In this document: piece by piece, positions 44,301-54,939 of the stretch | How positions within the stretch are numbered: position 1 is the first letter of the stretch | Layout of the letters: every line of letters begins with the position of its first letter | From: Trichoderma breve | Taxonomy: Eukaryota > Ascomycota > Sordariomycetes > Hypocreales > Hypocreaceae | Reading direction: 5' to 3' | DNA length: 64,000 nt | Assembly: GCF_028502605.1 (NCBI RefSeq) | Contig: NC_079234.1 | Span: forward strand, 3,286,001 to 3,350,000 | Made by a program: the position numbers and the translations under genes | The notes under the pieces: generated by a model | What the model was told of the DNA's origin: nothing | Databases searched by the model: none | What the model saw: the letters and a program-made list of their open reading frames with translations, nothing else

Positions 44301-46830
44301 TCATCTCTCGTTCTCGAAGAGCAACGCCCTCTTTATTTTGGATAATTTCTTTGACCACGTGTTTGCGCACCTTTGAGGGCGTATCGGTAACGCCAAGCTG
44401 ATGCTCATCAGCTTCGTCTAGCCCTATTTCGTCGTCAAAGGCATCGGTTCTGTAAATTTGGTTGCTCTGTGGGAATTGGGGCGCCCACTCTTTAATAAAC
44501 GCATGGAAAGTAGAGAAGAAAGCCTTTGCGCGATTGATTCTGTTCTTGTCTGTCTTGTCCAAAGCCACGATTCGCTTATCTATCAATTGACGGCACCGCG
44601 TGCAGCTCAAGAAGAGTTTTGTGACATCAAATGCAACGGTTGTTGTCTCTTCTTTTCCAATATCGGACTCTTGGGTAAGAGGATTCGTCTGGTGGGAGTG
44701 TATTGAAGCCTGCCAAGCATCTTCTGCCGTATTGTCTTGCATTAATCGAAGAATCCATTCACGGCGAGTCTGTGGAAGCTTCCATAGCAGACAGAGAACT
44801 AATCTCCAACGATCTTTCTGCTTTGCCCAGTGCCTTGGAGAATGTTCACCGATGGTCTGTAGGCTTCCCAGATGATCCATAGGCGGTACCTCTTTGGGCA
44901 AAACGATTGCTAGCAATGACTTTTCTGCGATGACACCAGCTTCTCGCACTTCACGCTTAACCGGAGATGTCAAATCAATGTATTGTATCGCCGATTTACT
45001 GTCTGTGATTTGATCATCAGACTCCAGAAGCGTAAGATCGATGACCATGTCAGATTCAATATCAGATGGTATGTGACTTGGTCGAAATGGTAGCGATTGG
45101 GGAACGTCTTCAAAAGACTCTCTGTCGGCCATGAACAAGTCACCTTTATCGCCATCATCAGGCACAATGAATTCATCTTCATCGCCATCATGAGGCACAA
45201 GGAATTCCTCTTCATCAGGCACAAGGAATTCACCTTCATCATCACTAGTCAGCACTTCGTCGCCGAAAGGATCCAGGGGAGTCTTTGCGGTAGATAATTT
45301 CGGCTTTGGCTTTGGCATATCCAAGGGTTTAGGCGGGGCTTCGCGCTGTTCCAGAAGCTCAAGCAGCCATGTTTGATACAGCTTGTCGCTCAAACTCTGC
45401 TCCATAACACTTGCTTGCGTTCGGACCTCGCGCTCCGTTTGCCAAGTGTTGTCGAGTATTTCGGCATAAAGCTTCTTTATCCGCGCTTCATAGCGCAAAA
45501 CTTCTCTGCGCACCTTAAATCTCTTCTCTTTAGTCCTCTCTCCTCGCGTAGACTTTTTCCAGATTTGGTAGGCTTTGAGGTTGTATTTAGGCAGCTTTGT
45601 TTCTTTCCATCTAGCTTCCATGGCAGCCATCTCTTCCTTCAAGATGGATCCCACGCGCTCTGTGGAGAATTGGCGGGCCTGTTCACGCTCCCTTGCAGCA
45701 GTCTCTGCGTTCTCTTCATCAATCTCTCGCTGCGTCTCTTCATCCCAAGAATCTGGCAGGTCGTCAAGATTAACCACAGACCCACTTCTGTCAGAAGGGG
45801 TCGGAGACCTAACAACAGCATCACCCCGTTTGAGCGCCGCTTCTTTCTTGGAGTTTTTACGTAATTGCCTTCGTATGATGCTGTTGGTGACAAGTCTTTT
45901 CCCAGGAGGTATCGTGTATTTTGAAGACAGGACGGCAAATCCGCCATTGACATGACTGATCCGAGGGACGTCAGGAGAATCAATATGAGACAGCACAATT
46001 TCTCGACGGCGGCCTTTTTCGCCTAGGTAGGCATAAACAGGGGAAATTTCTGTAGCGGGACGCTCGTCATTATTGCTTTGTTCCTGAACTGTGTCCACCA
46101 AATTTAATGGTGCTGTTTGCGTCAATGCAAGTGAATCCGAATCAGCCAGAGGCTTCGTGCTCAAGTTTGTTGGCGCTAATCGTCTCCGCTTAGAAGGCTG
46201 TTCTTCGCTTTGCTGAGCAGGCGGCGGGCTTTCAATGAGATTAAGAGGAGGAACAGATGCAGAGTCTGCCTTGATACAATGATCTGTGTCTCCATTCCTT
46301 GTTTGCATGACACAGTCCCCGTCAAATTCTGCAAAGAAGTTGTCGAAGGATGTAACATCTTGAACATGTCTTGTATTCATCCCTTCCTCTTGATCTGTCT
46401 CATGCTTGGCTGGATTGCCATGTAGGCCTAAATTTGGTGATGCATATGAATACGGCTTCACGGGAGGTGTATTGGCTGTCTCGCCTTTGACGTCACCTCC
46501 TTCTTCGTCGAGGTTGGTCGCATCGCGGCTCTCTTTCAGCCATTTTTTCTTCCATGAACGAAAACCTTGACTTTTCGCTTGGAAACTAAGGATGGCCTCT
46601 GCTAGACCTGCTTTGCTGCGCGCAGTGGTTATGCCGAGAGCTTCCTGCAGCTCTCTCCTTCCAAAAAGAAGCTCGTAGGTGAGCAGTGTTCTTCCATCGA
46701 TGTCTTCAGTAGCTAGCTTCGCGGCCAACGCAGCCGGATTTCTGACCCATAGATGGCTTTGAGAACAGAGTTCCCTTGAGAGAGTATCTGGGTCCCAGTA
46801 GAACGGATCATTCTGAGTCGCAGTACCCAT
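41379..46830 (-). CDS. SNF2-family ATPase, ATRX/ARIP4 (Rad54-like) type
   Basis: Exons 46830-42010 and 41936-41379 give about 1,792 residues. By family knowledge it is a nuclear DNA translocase or chromatin remodeller. The N-terminal ~900 residues are mostly charged and disordered, with a tandem EFLVPDE-like acidic repeat (nt 45.15-45.24 kb). The SNF2 core begins at DIGQRIKDHQINGVRFLWDQ. Motif I is HTMGLGKTMQVI (~927), motif II is DEAH in CDEAHAMKNP (~1050), then ALTGSPLSNN. The second lobe has CRLDGSTAVNKRQEQI (~1333) and VGRAYRFGQQKTV (~1400). Wide spacing between lobes and the GCLLAHTMGLGKT form point to the ATRX/ARIP4 group. The ATG at 46830 (MGTATQNDPFYWDPD) is chosen; the frame opens further upstream only from a TTG. 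The intron (donor CAA|GTAAGT) ends at either CAG (41937) or an AAG 15 nt earlier; both keep frame, so five residues are uncertain. Confidence 0.87.
45153..45240 (-). repeat. Degenerate tandem repeat coding EFLVP(D/H)-type acidic units
   Basis: The plus strand shows repeated blocks of the form CATCAGGCACAA-GGAATTC-CTCTTC, three to four copies differing by substitutions and unit length. On the coding strand they give EFLVPDEE, EFLVPHDGDED and EFIVPDDGD units. Local duplication is the likely origin, so copy number may vary between strains. Confidence 0.75.
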
Positions 46831-48282
46831 CAGGGCCACGGGTGCAGTCAATGCGAATGAATCCACTATCAAGCGTTAGCCAGTCATATCTCGTAGGCTT
46901 GAGCAAGATTTGCTGGTCGTTTCATCTTCAAATAGAAAGAAGGGCAATGTTTTCATAAAGATTGAAGGTGACGTAAACAAAGATTGTGGTGCAGGAAATA
47001 GAGAGCCAACTCACTACTAGGATTTCTCCCGCTGAAAGCAGCGTGTGCATTAGAACAGAGAGATGGCGGTTTTGTGAAGAGGGGAAGGAATCCTTGAAAC
47101 AGGTCGAAACATTCGAGAAGAAGATTAAAGAGAGATGAGTAAAAGGAGATATGATGGGATGAAAAGAGAAAGATGGAAATGATAAGAGATGGGAGCGTGC
47201 TTGATATCTGAGGTTGTGAGGAAGAGGAATATTAAATGGCCCGTGCCCTCACTTAATCCGCGAGAAAAGCAAATAGAAAGTAAAAGAACCGCAAACAATT
47301 CTAGGAATCTTCCCAGAAAACAACAAGAACAAAGAAATGCAACCCTGCACAGACTGCTAATGACCAGATGCGGGCTGCGTGCTCATAAGTTTGTTTGCTG
47401 TGGTGATTGCATCTGTGCAGGCTCGATACGCGTTGGCTCGAGTTTGTTGGTTGAGAAATAGAACGATTCAAGCACGCACTCACGTGACTCTCGAATGCGC
47501 AAACCACAGATGCAGCGGATCAACTCTTCTCCTTGTGTATGCCCAGCTGCCACGAGCGCGGCCGGGCGCTTTATATCTGTGCTGTTGTTTGGTTTTTCCT
47601 TGTGTTCTTTTTCTTCGAATTATTTTTCATGCCGGCCTCAGCCCACCAAAGCTTAAAAAGATGACGGCACTGGTGTCAGGGCGTCTCAGCCATGGCGGTA
47701 GTGCCAAAGCGGGAACTGCTAGGGAGGCGGCTAGTATGTAGTCTAGGGTCTCAGACAAACGTGGTTTACAGGGGACTGGCGCCTAGTTGGGGGAGCTGAT
47801 AGGCGATCGCGGGGGCTGAGGCGGGCACTGGGTTGCGCTGCGTCTGGACAAGGCATCTTTTTCGCAGCTGGGATCCAACGACCGAGGGACGGCTGGCATA
47901 ATGATGAGCGCAAAGAAGAAGAATAGCGTATATAGGGTTGCTTGTTATAATTTTTCTATACATATGGAATGATTTTAAGCTGATGTAGCGATTCCTATAC
48001 AAATAATTGATCCAAGTTCATCAAGGTGCCTCTAATCTCTGGAAGAGAGAAGAAGAAAAAAAATTCATTAAGACGCAATTAATAAGCCACTCAGCGACAT
48101 CGCGCCCTAGCATCAACGTCCCATCCGCTCAGCCTACGGGCAACTCTTACACAACCAACAACCACACTTGAAACTTCTTCACCACAATTCCCGGCCGTTA
48201 TCCAGACCCAACAGCCTCCAGCTAGCCATTTTCCCCCTCTCCAACGAGGCCTCCTACCCGCCTCGCCTCATTCCCAGCCATC
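46831..48282. other. Divergent region SNF2 gene / GSH2
   Basis: A 1.45-kb gap between divergent starts. TCACGTGA, a palindromic E-box, lies at 47480-47487. Purine-rich stretches flank the SNF2 side and a C-rich leader precedes the GSH2 ATG. A 120-codon frame at 47379-47741 has no recognisable features and is not called. Confidence 0.5.
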
Positions 48283-50028
48283 ATGGCTTCTCTCACGAGC
48301 GGGGCATTCCCCCCACCACTGAAAGAGACTGAGAAGAATGCTCTCGTCGAGGTTGTCAAGGACTGGGCCATTGCCAATGGCCTCGCTGTGCGGTCGCCCC
48401 CCACGGTTGTTCCATCTGAGACAGATCCAGCGGGCATCACGGCCGTCAACGTCCCCGTCACTCTCTTCCCCAGTCCGTTCCCGAAGAAGTGCTTCGAGCA
48501 GGGGCAGGCGGTGCAGCAGACTTACAATGAGCTGTATGCGGCCGTGGGTCGTGACGAGGCATTTCTGGAGCAAACAGTCAAGGAGTGAGCAGCAGCAATA
48601 GACATCTTATCCCTTTTGTGAGCTTCATCAGACTAACGTAATCTGCTCAGGGTCATAGATGGTGACGACTTCATCCGCAACCTGTGGGATGTTCATCTCA
48701 AGGTCAAGGCTGAGGGCTACACTCAGGTATCTACTACATCACCCTTTACAAATTGATTTCTACCTATGAGCGTCATACTCATTCATGACCCTTGCCTCCA
48801 GCCTCTGTCCCTAGGCCTATTTAGATCAGACTACATGGTTCACCAAGACAGCTCAACGTCTCCCCCGTCCGTCCAAGCGAAGCAAGTTGAATTCAACACC
48901 ATTGCTGCATCTTTCGGTGGTCTCTCAGCTTACACCTCAAAACTACACAAGTCAGTCCATACCTCACCTTTTATATGATCACAGAAGCTAAACCCTCCTC
49001 ATAGATTTCTTGCTGATACCGAGTACCCCCTACTCCAAAATGCCTTGGCACCCAACTCACTCAACCTTCCCGATAATCAAAGCATCCAGGGCCTCGCCGG
49101 CGGTATCCAAGCCGCCTTTCACGCATACCCCAAATCAGAACTAGGTTACGCCAAGTGCGTCATCTTCCTGGTCCAGGGCGGCGAACGCAACATCTTTGAC
49201 CAACGCCATCTGGAGTACCAAGTCACTCAGTCATCACCAACGATACCAGTCTTCAGACTTGCCATTGCCGACATCCTTAAGCACACTACCCTCGCCGACA
49301 CCTCGAAGCGCCAGCTCCTCTACCATCTTCCCCGTGACCCCTCCAAAGTCTTCGAAGTAGCTGTCATCTACATGCGATCTGGTTACCACACCAATGACTA
49401 CCCTGATCAAACAGCCTGGGACGCCAGATACCACCTAGAGCGATCTGGTGCGATCAAGTGTCCCAGCATCCTCACCCAACTCGCCGGTACGAAAAAGGTC
49501 CAGCAAGTGCTCGCCACTCCTCGGCCATCATCCGCGCCGTCTGTCCTCAGCAAATTCATCGACGACAGCACGCCAGCTGCAGCCGAGCTCTGGAAAACGT
49601 TTACCAACATTTACCCCATGGACACATCTGAGGCTGGTCTAGAAGCACGCAGGAAGGCCCAGGATCCCGAGCTTTGCAAGGCATACGTTCTCAAGCCCCA
49701 ACGAGAGGGTGGAGGCAACAACATCTACCGCAGCGCCATCCCCGAGTTCCTCAAGGCGCTGCCAGAATCCCACTGGAGCGCATATATTCTCATGGAACTC
49801 ATTGTACCGCCTCCGGTTTCAAACATCATCCTTCGAAATGGCCACCTGGAGGAGGGTGGCATCATATGCGAGTTGGGCATATACGGTACATGTCTATGGA
49901 ATCAGGGCACCGGTGAGATACTCCACAACAAGGGCGCAGGATATCTGCTCCGTTCAAAGGGAGACCAGAGTGAGGAGGGCGGCGTTGCGGCAGGGTACGG
50001 TTGCATGGATAGCGTCAGTCTGGTGTAG
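48283..50028 (+). CDS. GSH2: Glutathione synthetase
   Basis: Four exons (48283-48584, 48651-48726, 48802-48950, 49005-50028) give 516 residues. The enzyme is the ATP-dependent second step of glutathione synthesis, joining gamma-glutamylcysteine and glycine in the cytosol, with the eukaryotic ATP-grasp fold. Markers in order are PFPKKCFEQGQAVQQTYNEL, QPLSLGLFRSDYMVH, KQVEFNTIAASFGGL, the glycine-rich ATP loop LKPQREGGGNNIY (~408) and the end EEGGVAAGYGCMDSVSLV. Length fits eukaryotic enzymes (~470-520). Introns of 66, 75 and 54 bp all have GT donors and restore these motifs when removed; the GTATCT donor of intron 2 and GTCAGT donor of intron 3 are weaker than consensus. Confidence 0.95.
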
Positions 50029-50305
50029 AAACTGAATCATTAGAATCAAATCAGTAAAGTAAAATAAAAGTCAATACTACTTATCATCACAAGCACGTAG
50101 GGGACTCGTATTAAAGATGCTCCGGCAAACTAGCCTTGGGAGCGCACATCGCATAGAAGCTAGCAAGAGAGCCGAGAGTTCATCCACCATAACAGATCGT
50201 ACATCATATCATCAGGCAATACAGTTACATAGTAGGCATCCATCCGCCCTTCAATTCGCCAAACACCGATCCCGACCAGTTGCAGCCAGCCACGTTTGTA
50301 TCGAT

Positions 50306-50907
50306 TTACTCGCCCTGCTCAGGGAGGGAAGGGCGCTTCAGAACCTCAATGTTGCCTGTAATTTTCACACCATTGAGTTAGCAAGCTGTTGTGATTATAA
50401 AACTTCGTGTAATCTTGGAGAGGAGGATGGCTTACGCTGGATGATGCTGAGGCCTTGTCTGTTCTGGCCGTTGGAATCGGTATAAGTGTTGATGGACGCA
50501 TCGCCCTCGACATAGACCATGGAGCTAGTAATCAAAGTTCAATATCAGCAGCGTTCCTCGTAACAGATATCTTCATCGCCCTTTCGCGACCAAACAGAGA
50601 AAAAAGAAGAACAAATAGCATACCCCTTGGGCAGACCCATGATAAACTCCCTGCGGGGACCCTCGACGAAGCCAGTGACGCGGAACCAGCTCGTCTGGCG
50701 AGCATCCTTGGGCCCACTGTTGCTCGCGACGGTGTATCTGACGTATTCTTTAAGGCTCTCGCCAGAGCCGGCAGTCATGCCCTCGGGCGAGTCAGCCAAG
50801 TGGCCAATGATGGTGATGCGGGCGACGGAGCGAGGCGAGGTGGTGCTAAATGCGCGAGCAGCTCCCGCAGTAGCGACGGTGGCGCGGCGCAGCAAGAAGG
50901 ACGACAT
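50306..50907 (-). CDS. RIM1: Mitochondrial single-stranded DNA-binding protein
   Basis: Three exons on the minus strand (50907-50624, 50524-50436, 50355-50306) give 140 residues. It is the SSB/Rim1 OB-fold protein that coats single-stranded mitochondrial DNA during replication. A basic presequence (MSSFLLRRATVATAGAARAFSTT) precedes the OB fold: ARITIIGHLADSPE, VRYTVASNS, TSWFRVTGF, and in exon 2 SMVYVEGDASINTYTD followed by GLSIIQRNIEVL. It ends KRPSLPEQGE with no long acidic tail. Introns of 99 and 80 bp have GTATGC and GTAAGC donors. It is divergent from the STE3 receptor with 1.67 kb between starts, and convergent with GSH2 (277 bp). Confidence 0.92.
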
Positions 50908-52576
50908 TGTGATGGTAATCGACGCAAAGACGGAAAGTACTGGAGGAAAAAAAAAAGTAGTTATGGAAGGGTAAAGAAGAGCAGCAGCAAGAGGTTTTCG
51001 TAGCTTTTGGTTGTTGTTTTTCCGTTTGCTCTTCTCCCTCGTCGAAACGAACGGCCCGCGATAAGATCAAGGACCCACGCCCAAGCTCTCTGAGCAGTGA
51101 TTGGATGGCGGGGTATTTTTCCGGCCCCCGGTTGTGAGATCAACAACGCCAGAATGCAGAAGCTCCCCTTGCAACAGCTGCAGGGCATGTGGTTCATATG
51201 CCTCTAAAGGGATGAATCGCTATATGAGGTAGACCAGCTTACAGTAACATCGTCGGTACCTTGTCCTGTAGCTTCTGGCAGTCGTCACTGCGGGGTGACT
51301 AGCCCATTGCTCTGTTTTTAGCATTTTTAGCAGCGGCAGCCAGGTACCCAGCAAGTATCCGGGCTATCAATGTAAGTCAGATCTCACATGTGCAACAACA
51401 ACAGCAATAGCAACACGTAAATAGTACTCAGCATAGCTCTGCCGCGAATAAGCAGCACAATTTTGTATAAATTGCACATGTAAAGACATTAATAGCATCA
51501 AACACGACCTGACCCTAATCCTGCAAATCAAATTCCATCTCCGGCTGCCTACCCGCCTCTCCGGTGAGCCTCCAATCCTCTCTCCACCAAATCCATCACA
51601 ACAACCCAAACTCAAGTCAACCTTGAAGCCTCCCCCTTGTCACGGCATCAAACAGACTGCCCACCCTCCAAATCCAGCCACAGCCGTCCCTAATCCTCCC
51701 CTATTTTTTTCTATTTTTCTCCCACGCCTTGCCTCCAATCCCAAATCCCGGGAGCCGCTGCCGCTGAAGGTGCGGGATGGCGGGCGCACAGACTTTCCCA
51801 ATCCGGTCGTCAATAGACTCCCAATACGGCTCTCAATAAACGCCTCCAAACTGAGACAAACTTCACAAAACTTGCTTACGCCGTGTGATTGCCCGCGCTG
51901 TGATGCTTCATCTCCAGGCGCATGTTAATTAAAAATGTACTTTACTTTGCTTTTTGGCCTGCGCTGTGCAGGCTCGTATCCCCTACAGTGCCTGCTGAGA
52001 AACCATCTGCAAGAAAATGAATGGGCTGCTTCGAGCTGGATCTTGAACCTGGTCCTTGATGCCGTGCTTCTCCCCCCTTCGCAGGCTGCCGCTGCAGTTT
52101 GCTGTTCTTTTAGCGGTCGATAGTTTTATCTTGGCCAATTGTATGAGCTGATGATTAGGGTTTTCTTTTTTTTTTTTTCAGATGGGCGTTTTTATTACTT
52201 TGGGCATTCAGGTCGCTTAGATGCTGTTCGTAATGAAATATCCTTGAGTGCTGCTGCTGTGCCTTATTGTCTTATTGACTGTATAAAAATCAATTGCTCG
52301 ACTCTCTTTTGTCAACCGTTCACCTTTACACAGTGATGTGTTATTGAACTTGGATTCATCTTTGCAAAGGCTCTTTTTCTTTCGTCTGCTTTCAAAAGTT
52401 GTGCGGATTTCTCTTCATCAGCGTCACTCTTCTCCTTCTTCTTCTTCCTCTCTATATATATCACCATCTTCATCAGTATCACCATCTCCATCTCCATCAT
52501 CTACCACAAGTTTGTTCAACATCACGATATCAACCCATCATCATCATCAATTTCTCCCTCGATCAATCCTGTCATC
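50908..52576. other. Divergent region RIM1 / STE3
   Basis: A 1.67-kb gap. A 13-nt T run ending in CAG (52166-52181) with GCTGATG 25 bp before it looks like a 3' splice site and could end a 5' UTR intron of the receptor gene. A TC/CAT-rich leader (about 52425-52570) precedes the ATG. No coding frame is supported. Confidence 0.45.
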
Positions 52577-54281
52577 ATGAGTACCACCATCCCCCTCTAT
52601 CCCATCACCCCTGACTTCTCCATCTTCATGCTTGGTCCACCCCCAACCATCTACACCACTCCCTCCCTCACGGTCAACCTCGTCTGCCGCATCTTCTTCG
52701 GCATCCTCGCCAACCTCATCTGCCTCATCCCCCTTCAACTGCTCTACCGCAACGGAGAATTCGCCGCCGTCGTCTTCATCCTCAACATGGAGTTGGAGAA
52801 CCTGCGCAACATCGTCAATGCTCTCATCTGGCGCAACGACGATGTGGAATCGTGGTGGCCAGGTTACGGTTTGTGTGACGTCGACGGCCACCTGCACAAC
52901 TTTTGTATCAGTCTCTACGCCACATGCCTGCTGGCCATCATGCGGAACCTGGCCATCCAGGTCGGTAGTCTGAGAGCCAACCCTCCCTCTCGCAGGGAGA
53001 AACGAAGACGCAACATCATCCAGGCTCTCATCATATTCCCATTGCCGCTGGTGCAGGTTGCCTGGACGTATCCTCTTGCACAGCAGCGATATTACGTCGG
53101 CACCTTGGTTGGGTGTTTCTGGCCGAATGCTTCTGCCTGGCCTACTATCGTCTTCGAAATTCTCCCACAGGCAATTGTGTCTGTTATCACTGCCGGCTAT
53201 GCGGGTAAGTATAGCAATCAATATCCGAGATACACGGCTCCGGAAACCTTAAGAGTCATCCGCTAACATCTTTCCCAGTCTTCATTTACATACGCTTCCG
53301 CCAGATCACAAAGTCAACTCAATCTGCCCTCTCCAGCAACCCCCTTGCTCACGTCCGCAACCAACGAGCCCGCCGCCGTCTCTATCTCATGGTCATCTCC
53401 ATTCTTATACCCTTCCTTCCTGTCATCCTCGCGCTGGCAGCCATCAACATTGTCAATACTTTGCCATTAGAGCCTTTCGACTTCAAAGCCATCCATAGTA
53501 ATGATCGATCGGTCCCCTGGAACACTATTATGTATATACCCAGCAGCCAGATAGGATGGATGTTTACGAACATCTGCTACGTACCCATCGTAACAGCGAT
53601 ACCGGTATTCGTCTTCTTCGGCATGACCAAAGACGCCATGAACTGCTATCGAGTTATTCTCTTGTATGTTGGGCTTGGGAAAGTGTTTCCCAGTCTATAC
53701 GAAGAGTATAATCCTGACTCAAGGGCCCTGGCCTCGATGTCTAACGGTTGTTCAAACAGCAACACGGCATCAACAAGGTAATTACTTTTCAACTAATAGT
53801 CTACTACTTCAACCACAGAAAAAGAAATGCTAACCAAGTCGTTACCAGATCCTCCAGAAAGAATCCAGCCTCCTCGGGCGTCCTCTCAAACATTTTGTCC
53901 AACCAAACCACATCGTCAGCTCTCCAACAACCTCTTCCCACGGCATCCCTCCCCATACACAACCAAGACGTCCCCATTCAATTGCCTCAGCCAAATCCAT
54001 TTCTCTTCCGCACCCGCCTCAACTTCTCTCTTCCATTCAGTCTTTCGCTCTTCAAGGTTCCAGAGACAAAGACATCTTCAACTCCACTGGAACCACTCAG
54101 TTATCAACCCACTCACCAATCCGCCTGGTCAGACGAGGAAGCCAAGCTCTTTGTCCCTTCTTCAGCTTCTGCTTCGGACGATAGAGGTAACGAAAACGAT
54201 CATCTTGCCATCACGGCTCTTCCACCAGTGCTAGTACTCGACTCTACACTGGACCGGTCCAATAGCGAAAGGAAACATTAG
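52577..54281 (+). CDS. STE3: STE3-type pheromone receptor (class D GPCR)
   Basis: Exons 52577-53204, 53279-53777 and 53819-54281 give 529 residues. It is a plasma-membrane receptor for the lipopeptide (a-type) mating pheromone, orthologous by family to yeast Ste3, Neurospora PRE-2 and Trichoderma HPR1. Seven hydrophobic segments are visible, from VNLVCRIFFGILANLICLIP to YVPIVTAIPVFVFFG. The STE3 signature ALIWRNDDVESWWPGYGLCD follows segment two. After TM7 comes TKDAMNCYRVILLYVGLGKVFPSLYEEYNPDSRA, then a Ser/Pro-rich cytoplasmic tail of about 160 residues. Intron 2 is only 41 bp (GTAATT...CCACAG); if retained, the frame stops one codon later and the tail is cut to a 376-residue protein. Intron 1 (74 bp) lies just after TM5. 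Confidence 0.9.
53778..53818 (+). other. Very short (41-bp) intron 2 of STE3
   Basis: GTAATT donor after ACA-AG, CTAAT branch-like sequence at about 20 nt, acceptor CCACAG. Splicing joins to a 153-residue Ser/Pro-rich tail. Without splicing a TAA follows at once. A length of 41 bp is at or below the lower end usual for filamentous ascomycetes. Confidence 0.65.
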
Positions 54282-54939
54282 ATGTGTTATTCATATCGCT
54301 CTGGTGGCTATGGGTATGAAGAAAAGGAGGTACATTTCTGTTTCCATGAAGCGCAGTCTTTCTAAGCCTTTCAATGTCTTCGCCTGTGTCCTTCCCCCCC
54401 GAAAGCATCCAACTCAGGAAACCTCTCTTGATATATACAGTATTATAACACAAGTGTGCAATGGACATAATGAGGAAAGGGAGGAGAGAGCTCAGTCGTA
54501 TCATATTCACTTGCTTCATTCACGTTTTTAGTTAGCTAGTGTCATGAAAAGGAGGAGCTTGAACACTAACTTATAGTCGCTGGTAGCAATTTACATCTCC
54601 TATTTTTCGTCGAATAGTCCCGCTAATTGACTTCTTCATCTTAAACATATTTTTATTACTTTATTGTCTTTTTACTCTTCTCTCTCCATGTTCTAGTACA
54701 AGCGAGTGCAATGTAGATAGCCCACGACTACTACCTAGGCCGGGCTCTTATCCGAAGCCATCCCACCAGTATCCCTTTTGTATCCAACCAAAGAAAAAGA
54801 AATTGGTATCGCCATTATACGTCTTGATAATCAATTACATCAAACCAAACGAGAATATAAACACAGAATCTGGGTGAAATCCCTCTTGTATGACGCCATA
54901 TTGGCTCAATATCCGACAACCCCTGATTTCTTTGATCAT
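54282..54939. other. Convergent 3' region STE3 / TMEM198-like gene
   Basis: A 658-bp AT-rich gap between two convergent stops. CTACCTAGG (about 54732-54740) resembles the GGTACCT/CCTAGG words seen in other gaps. No coding signal is seen. Confidence 0.5.

Noticed and set aside
46831..46872. N-terminal extension of the SNF2 protein (IVDSFALTAPVAL...)
   Set aside because: The frame has no ATG there and would need a TTG start. The ATG at 46830 fits the expected beginning NDPFYWD.
47379..47741. A 120-codon frame between SNF2 and GSH2
   Set aside because: Cys/Leu/Arg-rich translation without a domain, in a divergent promoter region.
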